Below, piece after piece: positions 7,880 to 16,681 of a stretch of DNA of 35,801 bases (positions are counted from its first letter, which is position 1; every line of letters begins with the position of its first letter). This DNA comes from CAYLOP01 sp964385305 (GTDB lineage Bacteria > Chloroflexota > Anaerolineae > Anaerolineales > E44-bin32): the NCBI GenBank assembly GCA_964385305.1, contig CAYLOP010000017.1, positions 1-35,801 on the forward strand. Reading direction: 5' to 3'. A program made the translations under genes and the position numbers. A model generated the notes under the pieces. The model was not told where the DNA came from, ran no database searches, and was given only the letters and a program-made list of their open reading frames with translations.

Positions 7880-9447
7880 GAACCCTTCAAACCCTCCTCT
7901 CGCTCCTTCGCGCCGACTTTCTCGAACGTGTACGGCATAATAGCTTTCTTGTCACCTTAGGGCTGATGGTCGTCGCAGGATACTTCTTCGTCCCTCCAGC
8001 CGACGCCAGGTATGCAACTATGAACCTGGGCGACTACCGTGGCGTGTACAACTCAGCCTGGATCGGTATGATGAACGCCCTGCTCACCCTCATCTTCCTC
8101 TCCTTATTCGGCTTTTATCTGGTGAAGAATGCGATCGAGCGAGACCATCGCTCAGGTGTAGGACAGATCATCGCCACCACGCCGTTGCATAAAACCCTTT
8201 ACTTGCTCGGAAAGTTGCTGAGCAACGTATGTGTGTTGATGGCAATGGCCGGCGTGATCGCCATCGCCGCGCTGGCCATGCAGATCATCCGAGCGGAAGA
8301 TGCCCACATCGACCTCTGGCGTCTTTGGTCTCCTACCCTGCTGATCATGCTCCCATGCGCTTTCCTCGTCTCCGGTCTGGCGATCTTCTTTGAAACCATC
8401 CCGTGGCTGCGCGGAGGTTTTGGCAATTTCGTCTACTTCTGGCTCTGGGCCACCTTGTTCTACCTGATCGACATCGGCATCGACGTGTTCGGCCTTATGA
8501 TTCCCCAGGCGAGCATCCAGCGTGCTGCCCAGAACACTTACCCCGATGCCATCCTCGGGTATAGCCTTGGATTCAATTTTCTGGAAAACGGCATCCAAAC
8601 TTTTCGTTGGGAGGGGATCGACTGGAACGCTGCTATCCTCCTAGAGCGATTGCTTTTTGCAAGCATTGGGATCGGGCTGACGTTGCTTGCATCGCTCATC
8701 TTCCCCCGCTTCGACCCTGCACACGAGCGCACCCATCGCGCACCTCTCGAAACCGATCAACCGTCCCATCTCGGAACCCTATCCAAGTCTCGAATGGCAA
8801 TACCGATTGAACATGTCCGATTGTCGCCTATACATATCCGCACCGAATTTCACCGCATCCTGCTTGCCGAGCTGCGCTTGATGCTCAAGGCACAACGATG
8901 GTGGTGGTTCCTCGGAGCGTTAGGTTTAATCCTTGCGGGCATGTTTTCCCAATCAGCCAACGCACAACGCTCCGCTCTAGTCATCGCATGGATGTGGCCT
9001 TTAACGGTCTGGTCATCCATGGGTGCACGTGAGCGGTGGCACCACACAGACCAACTGGTCTTTTCGATCCCCTATTCGCTCCAGCGACAACTGCCCGCTG
9101 TTTGGCTTGCGGGTCTGATCATCGCTCTGGTTACAGGGTTGGGGATTGGCAGTGTGCTAGCCCTGCAGGGTGAATGGGAGTGCTTGATGGCATGGGGCAT
9201 TGGTACTCTGTTTATTCCCTCTCTTGCACTTGCAGTGGGTTGTTGGACTGGGAGCAGCAAGGCATTCGAGGTCATTTACATCTTGCTGTGGTTCACCGGG
9301 CCGGTCAATCGTGTTTCAGCTCTGGATTTCATGGGCGCCACCCAGCAATCGGTCGCTGATGGCATTTACGTTTACTATGCCGCCGCCGCGATCTGTCTGC
9401 TTGGAGCTGCATTTGTCGGACGTTATCTGCAAATCAACCGGTCTTGA
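7876..9447 (+). CDS. ABC-2-type transporter permease
   Basis: A 523-residue membrane protein with about twelve hydrophobic segments in two halves, separated by a hydrophilic stretch near the middle (HERTHRAPLETDQ). The N-terminus has an amphipathic helix then a first membrane segment (NSFLVTLGLMVVAGYFFV), as in ABC-2 permeases. A cytoplasmic loop ERDHRSGVGQIIATTPLHKT is typical of the coupling region contacting the ATPase. The ATG at 7876 overlaps the ATPase stop; a GTG at 7867 is a less likely alternative. Having both permease halves in one chain fits a partner encoded by the single upstream ATPase gene. The substrate is unknown. Confidence 0.88.
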   Translation: MRTLQTLLSLLRADFLERVRHNSFLVTLGLMVVAGYFFVPPADARYATMNLGDYRGVYNSAWIGMMNALLTLIFLSLFGFYLVKNAIERDHRSGVGQIIATTPLHKTLYLLGKLLSNVCVLMAMAGVIAIAALAMQIIRAEDAHIDLWRLWSPTLLIMLPCAFLVSGLAIFFETIPWLRGGFGNFVYFWLWATLFYLIDIGIDVFGLMIPQASIQRAAQNTYPDAILGYSLGFNFLENGIQTFRWEGIDWNAAILLERLLFASIGIGLTLLASLIFPRFDPAHERTHRAPLETDQPSHLGTLSKSRMAIPIEHVRLSPIHIRTEFHRILLAELRLMLKAQRWWWFLGALGLILAGMFSQSANAQRSALVIAWMWPLTVWSSMGARERWHHTDQLVFSIPYSLQRQLPAVWLAGLIIALVTGLGIGSVLALQGEWECLMAWGIGTLFIPSLALAVGCWTGSSKAFEVIYILLWFTGPVNRVSALDFMGATQQSVADGIYVYYAAAAICLLGAAFVGRYLQINRS

Positions 9448-9498
9448 TGACTGTAAGATCGACCGTGAATAAATCATGTACAAGAAGAGAGATGATCC

Positions 9499-9858
9499 AT
9501 GCCCCCAAGGGTTAATATTTATCTAAAATCGATCGCCATAGCACGCGACCTCGGTGAATTTCGCCACGCTGGCCAGCACACCTACTGCGCACCCAGAATG
9601 ATGGATGGCGTTCGCGGGATGCCGGGCTTCCGCGGCCGACTTCTGACACCCGAATCCGACGAACTCCTTTCCGAGCTAAACGTCTGTGGGGAAACCTGGC
9701 AAGAACACATCACCGTCCATGACGTGGGGTGTTTCCGCGGGCTTTTAAAAGCGCTCAATGCGGGCATCTGGAAAACACCCTGCGTCATCGACGATGACGT
9801 GAAATACGTCGGACTCAACGCCGAACGGGAGGCGCTGAGATCCTTGACGCGGCTTTAA
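9499..9858 (+). CDS. small protein, possibly thioredoxin-fold
   Basis: A 119-residue soluble protein that I do not firmly recognise. The C-terminal half (DVGCFRGLLKALNAG then WKTPCVIDDDVKYVG) resembles the cis-proline end of thioredoxin-like domains (xTPxxVxxxxxVG), and the spacing recalls thioredoxin-like proteins annotated on integrative elements. No CxxC active site is present; four cysteines (in TYCAP, NVCGE, GCFRG and TPCVI) are dispersed. A purine-rich stretch (GAAGAGAGATG) precedes the ATG at 9499. It lies 51 bp after the ABC permease and 77 bp before the phosphorylase-like gene, so it may belong to either unit. The fold assignment is tentative. Confidence 0.55.
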   Translation: MPPRVNIYLKSIAIARDLGEFRHAGQHTYCAPRMMDGVRGMPGFRGRLLTPESDELLSELNVCGETWQEHITVHDVGCFRGLLKALNAGIWKTPCVIDDDVKYVGLNAEREALRSLTRL

Positions 9859-9935
9859 AGTCACTCGAAGTCATGCGGCGATTATTGTGCGGGCATCGAA
9901 TAATAAGCAACGTCGAATGTTGAGAGGAGCAGCTC

Positions 9936-10721
9936 ATGCATTGGATGATCACCCCACAGCAGACCCGATCGTCTGCCCGCCGGCAAGGTCTTACGGCAGA
10001 AAGCCTGCAATTGAACGGCATGGCCGTGCTGACTTTTTCAAAAGCCATCATCGACAGGATGGATGAACTGTGTCGCCTACGCGAGATCGCTTGGATCGGC
10101 CCGCAGCATCATCCTTACGCTGCTGTCCAGCATGTGTGGAAAGGGCTGTATCAGAATGTGGATCTCTTTGCGCTGGTTCCCCCCATGGGCGCATCGCCAT
10201 TAGCTTGCATTATCGAAGACCTCGTCTTCTGCGGCACGCAGGCTGTCTTCCTCGTCTGTGCGGCCTGGTCCTTGGGTCCGCCAGTGAGCTTTGGAGATCT
10301 CATCGTACCGGTCTTCGCCTCTGGGCCAGATGGGACATCCGTTCATTATGGCAATACCCTGGGACATATCCCCTCGCACGAGAAAGTTATTGAAATGTTT
10401 TCCGCAGTATGTCAGTCGACCTCGGCTTCTTTCCACACCGGCGGCGTTGGTTCATGTGAGGCGCTCTACCGGATCACGCCAAAGATGGTGCAAGATTTCC
10501 TACAGCAAGGATGTTTGTGCATGGACAATGGGGAGGCGGCGACGCTTTTTGCCGTGACAGAAACCCTGGGCATCTTTGGGGGGGTGCTCTTCCAACCCTA
10601 TATTGACCTTCAACAGGGTTGGGATCCTACCCCACTGCAAAGTGACCTCTATCACACGACGTGTCGTATGCAGGCGGAGATTGTGCTTGAGGCTGGCGTT
10701 CGGCTCCTAAACTCATCGTAG
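9936..10721 (+). CDS. nucleoside phosphorylase-like (PNP/UDP family) protein, divergent
   Basis: A 261-residue protein resembling uridine/purine nucleoside phosphorylases. Comparable blocks are PPMGASPLACIIEDLVFCGT (about 85-104, substrate-binding entry), SLGPPVSFGDLIVP with the following GTSVHYG segment, and the late block NGEAATLFAVTETLGI, aligning with the conserved MEAAALFAVA helix whose Glu contacts ribose. The Gly/Arg-rich phosphate-binding motif of true phosphorylases is not obvious near the N-terminus, so activity may differ (hydrolase or non-enzymatic). The ATG at 9936 has GAGGAG upstream. The gene appears to close a short plus-strand cluster. Confidence 0.7.
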   Translation: MHWMITPQQTRSSARRQGLTAESLQLNGMAVLTFSKAIIDRMDELCRLREIAWIGPQHHPYAAVQHVWKGLYQNVDLFALVPPMGASPLACIIEDLVFCGTQAVFLVCAAWSLGPPVSFGDLIVPVFASGPDGTSVHYGNTLGHIPSHEKVIEMFSAVCQSTSASFHTGGVGSCEALYRITPKMVQDFLQQGCLCMDNGEAATLFAVTETLGIFGGVLFQPYIDLQQGWDPTPLQSDLYHTTCRMQAEIVLEAGVRLLNSS

Positions 10722-11257
10722 CGGATTGGCGCGTGAGTCATCCATTGCGAACCCGACTTTAGTCCACCCCACCACAACTCTGCGGACCTTGCTCAATCCA
10801 TCTCCAGCAAGGGACAACCCGGGGTGTTTATATTGAAAACCACGAGGCGGAGCCAGGAAAATTAGTTGGGGCGGCTATATATTTATTCTTTTTATGCGGT
10901 TATTAGTTTGCCAATTGTCAACTGGATCTACTCAGGAGTGAACCAAGATGGGGATTCCGCTGGATCGACAAGCACCGCACTCGAAGGATGACAGCACAAC
11001 GAGCGATTCAGACCCCATCGGAAGAGTTTAGCGCTTCGGATACACAAAGCTGCAAGAGGTCAGCCTTAAGGATAACTGCGGTCTGGCACCCCTCCAGCTC
11101 CGACAACCATGCTTAGCACCTCAAATAATGCTATACTGATTCCGTCCGCCACCAGCCTTTTCTGCTGTTTGTGTTGCCCAAATTTGTCGGTTGTTTACTT
11201 ATTGATGTTTGTGCGAGGTTTTGGCATAAAAATAGTCTAGGATTTGGTGTTACGATC
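10722..11257. other. 536-bp intergenic region with no certain gene
   Basis: No recognisable gene. It contains an AT-rich patch (about 10875-10910), a near-palindrome centred on CAATTG (10908-10921), a very short open frame (10948-11031) and a TATACT hexamer at 11132-11137 that could be a -10 box for the downstream sensor kinase, without a convincing -35. The frame of the kinase is open from a GTG at 11171, but residues before the ATG at 11258 look non-domain. Confidence 0.5.
10948..11031 (+). CDS. possible 27-residue small peptide
   Basis: A short frame begins at an ATG at 10948, has AGGAG 10 nt upstream, and encodes 27 polar residues (starting MGIPLDRQAPHSKDD, ending GRV). It follows a near-palindromic CAATTG element. 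There is no homology I recognise, and a frame of this length with a chance ribosome site is not rare, so confidence is low. Confidence 0.15.
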   Translation: MGIPLDRQAPHSKDDSTTSDSDPIGRV

Positions 11258-13885
11258 ATGAACCCAAACTTATCCCCTCCGCAACCGGCAAACCAAGAAT
11301 CTGGAAAGCACATATGCTGTTTTTACGAATCCGAGGAACAGTTGCACACGGTGTTAAGGTCATTCCTGTGCAGCGGGCTAGAGGCGGGAGAAAAAGCGCT
11401 CTGCCTCCTCGAACCGAAAACCGCCAAGGGTGTCCTGAAGCATATAAGGGAAGCAGAGTTCGACCCGGAACCCTACCTTGAGTGCGGACAGCTCGGGATT
11501 CTAACTTTCGATGAAACGTATTTAGTGGATGGTGCCTTCTCTCCAAGATCCATGCTTGCTCGTTTACAGGCAGAAACTGAGCGCGCCTTGCAAGAGGGCT
11601 ATAGTGCGCTGCGCGTCGCAGGTGAAATGATTTGGGCTCTGAAAGAAATACCAAATCGCAGGGATCTCGTCGTGTATGAATCGGAGGCTAATCTCTTCTT
11701 CGAGAAAAAGCCTTGCAAGGCGATTTGTCTCTACGACCAGCGCGAATTCCCCCCCGATATGCTGTTGGACGTGCTACAAGCCCATCCCACGGTCATAATC
11801 GGGACAGAGATCCTCAACAATTATTGCTATGTTACCCCTTCAGAATTGCTCGGAGACAACCTTCCTGAAGTCGTTTTAAATCGACGCCTACGTAGTCTTA
11901 TCGAACGAAACCGTGAGGAAGAAGCCCTGCGAGCATCAGAGAAACTCTATCGCACACTGCTATTAACCTCGCCTGACGCGGTTGCCGCCACGGATCTCAA
12001 CGGGGTCATTACACAGGTCTCTGACCAAGCCTTGAAGCTTCATGGTTATCAGAGCGTAGATGAACTGGTTGGCAAACCCGCGATCGAGCTGTTCGCAGAA
12101 GAAGACCGAGAAAGAGCAGTCGAAAATATCTATCGAACCTTCGAAGAAGGGTACGTTCGTGGCATTCAATATCGCCTGCTCCGTAAAGATGGAACCCGTT
12201 TTTATGGAGAGTACAATGCCACCTTGATCAAGGATGCGGATGGGAATCCGAAATCCATTATTGCCGCTGTACGCGACATCACTAAGCGAGTAGAGTCAGA
12301 AATGAAATTGCGAGAAAGTGAGGAGCGATATCGCGCTCTGGTAGAAGACATGCCGGCATTGATCTGCCGCTTCCTTCCCGATGGCACACTCACTTTCGTC
12401 AACGAGCACTATTCCCGTTACTATAATAAGGGAAAAAAGGAGCTAATCGGGCAAGATTTCTTTCAATTCATCCCAGAAGAGGATCGCGAGCGCGTTCGTG
12501 CCCACTTCGCATCGCTGACCCCCGCCAACTCGGTGATTTCCTACGAGCATAAAGTCTGGATCTCCGACGGAGTAGCGCGCTGGCAGCGATGGACCGACCG
12601 TGCTCTCTTCGACGCGCAGGAGCGGGCGGTCGAGTATCAGTCCATTGGAGAAGATATCACAGAGCAGAAGCAAGCCGAAGTGGACTTACGAGAAGCCTAC
12701 CAGAATCTCCAAGAGGCTATATCAGAATTAAAAACTACACAGCAAAAGGTCATCTCGCAGGAACGGCTCACTGCGATCGGGCAACTCGCAGCAGGGATCG
12801 CTCACGATTTCAGCAATACACTGATGCCCATTACCCTCTACAGCGACTTGCTCCTCAGAGAGCTTGAGCTCTCCTCTAAACAAAAGGCGAGGCTGGAACT
12901 CATTTTGCAGCAAGCACGGCGCGCAGCAGGCTTCACACAACAAATACTAGACTTCAGCCGTCAAAGCCTGATACAGTTTCGCCCCCTTGAGCTGCAAGCC
13001 CTTCTGGAGAAAATGACTGACTTACTTCGTCGGACGCTGCCGGAGAATATTGAGATCCAACTGGTCTGCGGATCGGAAGAATATCGCATCGATGGCGATC
13101 TCGGACGAGTCGAGCAGGTATTGATGAACCTGGGCCTGAACGCGCGCAACGCGATGCCGGATGGTGGGCAGTTGCACCTTGAACTATCACGCAGTCATTT
13201 TAGCCCCGAACAGATGCCCCCCATTCCAGAAATGCCTCATGGCGACTGGATCTGCATCTCTGCACAGGATACGGGAGATGGCATTCCCCCCGATCAGCTT
13301 GCGCACATCTTCGAACCTTTTTATCCAAACGGGGAGCCTTCCCCTGAAAACGGCCTTGGCCTTGCACAAGTATACGGTATCGTCAAGCAACACAAGGGAT
13401 TCATCGACGTCACCAGCCAAGTTGGCGAAGGAACTCGATTCGACTTATATATCCCTGCCTCGGAGCATGAGGGCCCTGAACTGATCATCGATTCAAGTGA
13501 AACCGCACCTACAGGTTCAACACAGATACTGGTGGTTGAGGACGATGATGGCACGCGTCAGGCCTTATGCGAGATTCTTGAAGCTCTCCAATATCGGGTT
13601 CTTGCGGCGTGCAGTGGTGTGGAGGCCGTGGAACTCTATAAAGAGGGAGAGATCGATCTCGTTATGAGCGATCTTGTCATGCCAGAAATGGGAGGGGCCG
13701 CGCTGTATAATGCGTTGCGCGAGCTTGATCCTGATGTGAAACTGATCGTGATTACAGGTTATCCGCTGGAGGAGACGGGGAGAGACCTCGTCGATCAAGG
13801 GATCACAGCCTGGGTGCAAAAGCCCTTCGATATTGAAAAAATCTCACAAACAATTATTTCCGCTCTCGGAACGAAATCCCAATAA
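11258..13885 (+). CDS. hybrid sensor histidine kinase: MEDS-PAS-PAS-HisKA-HATPase-receiver
   Basis: An 875-residue signalling protein with no membrane segments. Order: a MEDS-type sensor domain (about 15-210, starting HICCFYESEEQL), two PAS domains (about 225-350 and 365-480), a short coiled coil, the HisKA domain with phospho-acceptor His516 in AAGIAHDFSNTL, an ATPase domain (N-box NLGLNARNAMPDGG, G-boxes DTGDGI and NGLGLAQVYGIV), and a C-terminal receiver with Asp805 in MSDLVMPEMGG. The F-box loop (FEPFYPNGEPSPE) lacks the usual TTK, perhaps altering the ATP lid. MEDS domains are known from DcmR and other regulators of one-carbon and hydrocarbon metabolism in bacteria and archaea. The start at 11258 is chosen by domain content; the ribosome site is weak. 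Confidence 0.88.
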   Translation: MNPNLSPPQPANQESGKHICCFYESEEQLHTVLRSFLCSGLEAGEKALCLLEPKTAKGVLKHIREAEFDPEPYLECGQLGILTFDETYLVDGAFSPRSMLARLQAETERALQEGYSALRVAGEMIWALKEIPNRRDLVVYESEANLFFEKKPCKAICLYDQREFPPDMLLDVLQAHPTVIIGTEILNNYCYVTPSELLGDNLPEVVLNRRLRSLIERNREEEALRASEKLYRTLLLTSPDAVAATDLNGVITQVSDQALKLHGYQSVDELVGKPAIELFAEEDRERAVENIYRTFEEGYVRGIQYRLLRKDGTRFYGEYNATLIKDADGNPKSIIAAVRDITKRVESEMKLRESEERYRALVEDMPALICRFLPDGTLTFVNEHYSRYYNKGKKELIGQDFFQFIPEEDRERVRAHFASLTPANSVISYEHKVWISDGVARWQRWTDRALFDAQERAVEYQSIGEDITEQKQAEVDLREAYQNLQEAISELKTTQQKVISQERLTAIGQLAAGIAHDFSNTLMPITLYSDLLLRELELSSKQKARLELILQQARRAAGFTQQILDFSRQSLIQFRPLELQALLEKMTDLLRRTLPENIEIQLVCGSEEYRIDGDLGRVEQVLMNLGLNARNAMPDGGQLHLELSRSHFSPEQMPPIPEMPHGDWICISAQDTGDGIPPDQLAHIFEPFYPNGEPSPENGLGLAQVYGIVKQHKGFIDVTSQVGEGTRFDLYIPASEHEGPELIIDSSETAPTGSTQILVVEDDDGTRQALCEILEALQYRVLAACSGVEAVELYKEGEIDLVMSDLVMPEMGGAALYNALRELDPDVKLIVITGYPLEETGRDLVDQGITAWVQKPFDIEKISQTIISALGTKSQ

Positions 13886-13912
13886 GAGCAACGCCACCAC
13901 GGCAGGGAGTTC

Positions 13913-15085
13913 CTAGGATCCCAGCTTTTCGAATGCATGCGCCAAACGCTCAAGAGCCCGCCTGATGTTATCGATGCTATTGGCGTACGAGATTCGCAGA
14001 TACCCTTCACCATAAACCCCAAAGGCTGTTCCTGGCAGCACGGCCACACCCGCCTCTTCGAGCAGGATGCGGGAAAGCTCGTTAGACGAAAGACCGAACG
14101 CCGTGATATTGGGAAAGACATAAAAGGCGCCCTCGGGCTTCTGACAGCAGACTCCCGAGATCGCGTTGAGTCCTTCAACAATGATATCCCTGCGCTGCTG
14201 GTAGGAAGCCACAACCTCATCCACCTGGTCCTGCGGTCCCTGGATGGCCTCGAGGCCAGCGTACTGCGTGAATTGCGCTGTGCAACCGACAGAATGCGTG
14301 AGCAGAAGTTCGACTCGCCTCGCCAATGCCTCCGGCATGATGCCATACCCCAAACGCCAGCCTGTCATCGCATAGGTCTTTGAGAACCCATCCACAATGA
14401 TCGTGCGCTCGTCCATTCCCGGCAGCGCGGCAATACTCGGTGCGTCTTTGCCGTCGTAGACCATGCGGGTGTAAATCTCATCCGACATCACCCAACAATC
14501 CTTTGCAGATGTCAACTCGGCGATATATTCAAGATCCTCTAAAGGCATCACACCGCCCGTGGGGTTTCCAGGCGAATTGAGAATGATCAGGCGCGTGCGA
14601 TCGTTGAGCAGTCTCTCAAAAGCCTCTAAATCGAATGAGAAGCTCTTTTCCTCCAATAAGGGCACCGGGACAGGCACGCCACCGGCCACGCCGATCATTG
14701 CAGCATAGGTGGGAAAGCCAGGGTCAGGGTAGATTACCTCATCGCCGGGTTCGACTGTCGCCAACACCGGGAAGAACAGATTAGGTTTTGCACCAGGGCT
14801 GACCACAACTTGATTGGGAGAAATCGTCATGCCGCGGCGCATGCCGGCGTCATCCGCGATCACCGCTCGCAACTCCGGAAGTCCGGCAGGCAGAACATAG
14901 CGAGTATATCCCTCCACGATAGCTCGCACACCCGCAAGGCTGACATTGGAGAAAGTCTCGATATCGGGCTGCCCGATCTCAAGATGAATGACCTCCTTGC
15001 CCTGCGCCTCTAAGGCTTGGGCAAGTGCCAACACTTGATAGGCTCCCTCCGGTTTGAGATGGTTCGTCCGTTGGGTAAATGGCAT
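13913..15085 (-). CDS. class I/II pyridoxal-phosphate aminotransferase
   Basis: A 390-residue fold-type I aminotransferase related to aspartate/LL-diaminopimelate transaminases. Key PLP residues are in place: Asn174 in NSPGNPTGG, Asp202 and Tyr205 in SDEIYTRM, the Schiff-base lysine Lys236 in DGFSKTYAMTGWRLGY, and the C-terminal Arg in YLRISYAN that binds the substrate carboxylate. Length matches the family. The ATG at 15085 has AAGGAGTG 7 nt upstream; the ATG 10 codons earlier lacks a site. The gene converges on the histidine kinase with 27 bp between stops and has no operon partner. The exact amino-donor specificity cannot be read from the sequence. Confidence 0.92.
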   Translation of the reverse strand: MPFTQRTNHLKPEGAYQVLALAQALEAQGKEVIHLEIGQPDIETFSNVSLAGVRAIVEGYTRYVLPAGLPELRAVIADDAGMRRGMTISPNQVVVSPGAKPNLFFPVLATVEPGDEVIYPDPGFPTYAAMIGVAGGVPVPVPLLEEKSFSFDLEAFERLLNDRTRLIILNSPGNPTGGVMPLEDLEYIAELTSAKDCWVMSDEIYTRMVYDGKDAPSIAALPGMDERTIIVDGFSKTYAMTGWRLGYGIMPEALARRVELLLTHSVGCTAQFTQYAGLEAIQGPQDQVDEVVASYQQRRDIIVEGLNAISGVCCQKPEGAFYVFPNITAFGLSSNELSRILLEEAGVAVLPGTAFGVYGEGYLRISYANSIDNIRRALERLAHAFEKLGS

Positions 15086-15276
15086 GCTGCTCACTCCTTT
15101 GTGAAAAAACCTCAAGTCATTCTATGGCGAATTCAAACATCCTTCAAGGGATGCGAGAACAAAACATTCGTGTTTGTTTATATCGGATAAAATGCCCAAT
15201 CGTGCAAACAGAATACACACCCACACCAAGGCCATGTCAGAAGGATAGCCCCAATCAGCGATGACACTCGAGTACT

Positions 15277-16347
15277 TTAACATTCCCCACCCTGAAGGAT
15301 ATCCCCAGAGATCGCCCGGTCAATCTTGCCCATCGGGTAATTCGCCAGGTCCGTTGGATACACCCAGGCGAGCGCCTCATGCTCAAGCAGGGTGGGTTCG
15401 CCATGTGGCATGCTGCAGGCGAACGCGTGCACCTGGATTCGGAAGTGTGTATACGCATGTGAGTAAGTTCCCAGCGGCGGGCCGACCTCCACCTCGATAT
15501 CCAATTCCTCCCGCAGCTCCCTCATCAAACATTCTTCGAGTGTCTCGCCTCGCTCCCGTCTGCCGCCCGGGAATTCCCACAACCCCCCCAGAAGCTTACC
15601 CTCCGGTCGGCGTGCGATCAGCACCTTCCCACCCCGACAAATCACACCTGCCGCCGCGTGAAATTGTGGGGTCCTTCGCTTTTCAGACCGCACCGGGCGT
15701 TGATCCTGCACACCGCGTTTGAATGCCAGGCAGTGCATCGAAAGGGGACAACGCTCACACGCCGGTCCGCGCGGTGTGCACACCATTGCGCCTAGATCCA
15801 TCAGGGCTTGGTTGAACGCCGATGCTCGACCCCTGGGCAACTGTTCGGGTCCCCACTGGCGCAGTGCGCGTTCCCCTTCTGTTGAACGAGGTTCCACCGT
15901 GAGATCGATGAGGCGTGCTAAAACCCTGCGGAGGTTACCATCCAACGCGAGGGTGTCGGTATTGAAAGCAATGGCAGCGATCGCTGCCGCGGTGTAGCGC
16001 CCGATTCCGGGCAGCCGCTCGAGCTCGGCAACCTCACCCGGCAACAGGCCGCCATGCTGTTCCATCACAGTCTGTGCAGCGGCATGCAGGTTGTGGGCGC
16101 GCTGGTAATACCCCAAGCCTTCCCACAACCGCAGTACATCCTCACGCGAGGCCTCTGCAAGCTGCTTCACGGAGGGAAAACGCGCCATCCAGCGCTCGTA
16201 ATAGGGGATCACGGTCTCCACACGCGTCTGCTGAAGCATGATCTCGGAGACCCACACACGATAGGGATCACGCGTCTTTCGCCATGGGAGGTCACGCCCC
16301 TGTTTGCTATACCAAGCTAGCAAGTCCTTCGCGATGTCTTTACCCAT
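15277..16347 (-). CDS. mutY: A/G-specific adenine DNA glycosylase with Nudix-type C-terminal domain
   Basis: A 356-residue MutY, which removes adenine mispaired with 8-oxoguanine. The catalytic Glu35 is in SEIMLQQT, the helix-hairpin-helix LPGIGRYTA spans 112-120, the catalytic Asp136 is in LALDGN, and the 4Fe-4S ligands are Cys190, Cys197, Cys200 and Cys206 (C-x6-C-x2-C-x5-C). The C-terminal domain carries a nearly complete Nudix box, with Glu268, Arg276-Glu277 and Glu280-Glu281; only the final Gly is Asp283. Most MutY C-domains have a degenerate box, so hydrolase activity is conceivable. The start at 16347 is supported by a promoter whose -10 box ends 6 nt before it; the frame itself opens at 16389. 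Confidence 0.94.
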   Translation of the reverse strand: MGKDIAKDLLAWYSKQGRDLPWRKTRDPYRVWVSEIMLQQTRVETVIPYYERWMARFPSVKQLAEASREDVLRLWEGLGYYQRAHNLHAAAQTVMEQHGGLLPGEVAELERLPGIGRYTAAAIAAIAFNTDTLALDGNLRRVLARLIDLTVEPRSTEGERALRQWGPEQLPRGRASAFNQALMDLGAMVCTPRGPACERCPLSMHCLAFKRGVQDQRPVRSEKRRTPQFHAAAGVICRGGKVLIARRPEGKLLGGLWEFPGGRRERGETLEECLMRELREELDIEVEVGPPLGTYSHAYTHFRIQVHAFACSMPHGEPTLLEHEALAWVYPTDLANYPMGKIDRAISGDILQGGEC

Positions 16348-16353
16348 ACTGGG

Positions 16354-16383
16354 ATTGTACCGGTTCAGCCAGGAGTCATTCAA
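16354..16383 (-). promoter_or_regulatory. mutY promoter, apparently leaderless
   Basis: On the minus strand TTGAAT (16378-16383), an 18-bp spacer and TACAAT (16354-16359) form a good sigma-70-type promoter. The -10 box ends 6 nt before the ATG at 16347, so transcription would begin at or next to the start codon. No Shine-Dalgarno precedes that ATG, which fits a leaderless mRNA. Confidence 0.65.
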
Positions 16384-16502
16384 GACCATGCAAAGTTGGA
16401 TTTTCTCCGAGATCGCTTGCCCTTCCAGCAGGGTCGACTACAATCGCGTAAACATGATGAGTGAAAGGCAGGCATTCCACTTCTCTTGGCATATCCATTC
16501 CG

Positions 16503-16583
16503 CATTTGTTGCTCCAGCGACTGCCACGCTTGCTGTCACAGCCCTGCGGCCGTGCTGATACTCGTAGAATGCTGGAACAAATG
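16503..16583. repeat. interrupted inverted repeat upstream of clpC
   Basis: CATTTGTT-gct-CCAGC (16503-16518) is complementary to GCTGGAACAAATG (16571-16583): 13 base pairs with a 3-nt bulge, enclosing about 52 nt. It lies in the 334-bp gap between the divergent mutY and clpC starts. This gap otherwise holds the mutY promoter and a possible clpC -10 box. The function of the repeat is unknown. Confidence 0.4.
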
Positions 16584-16628
16584 TCTCATTTCATATACGT
16601 TTCTAATACACTTGCTTCACTCGATGGT

Positions 16629-16634
16629 TATAAT
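16629..16634 (+). promoter_or_regulatory. possible clpC -10 box
   Basis: A perfect TATAAT hexamer lies 48 nt upstream of the clpC ATG. No convincing -35 is found at 16-18 bp (TTGCTT is only 11 bp away). No HrcA (CIRCE) or CtsR-type operator is evident around it. Confidence 0.35.
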
Positions 16635-16681
16635 TAGGGCAGGATTCGTGCTACAAACGGCACAAATCGAGGAAGGTAACC

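Noticed and set aside
16612..16634. TTGCTT and TATAAT as a complete clpC promoter
   Set aside because: The spacing is only 11 bp, too short for a sigma-70 promoter; only the -10 box is kept, with low confidence.
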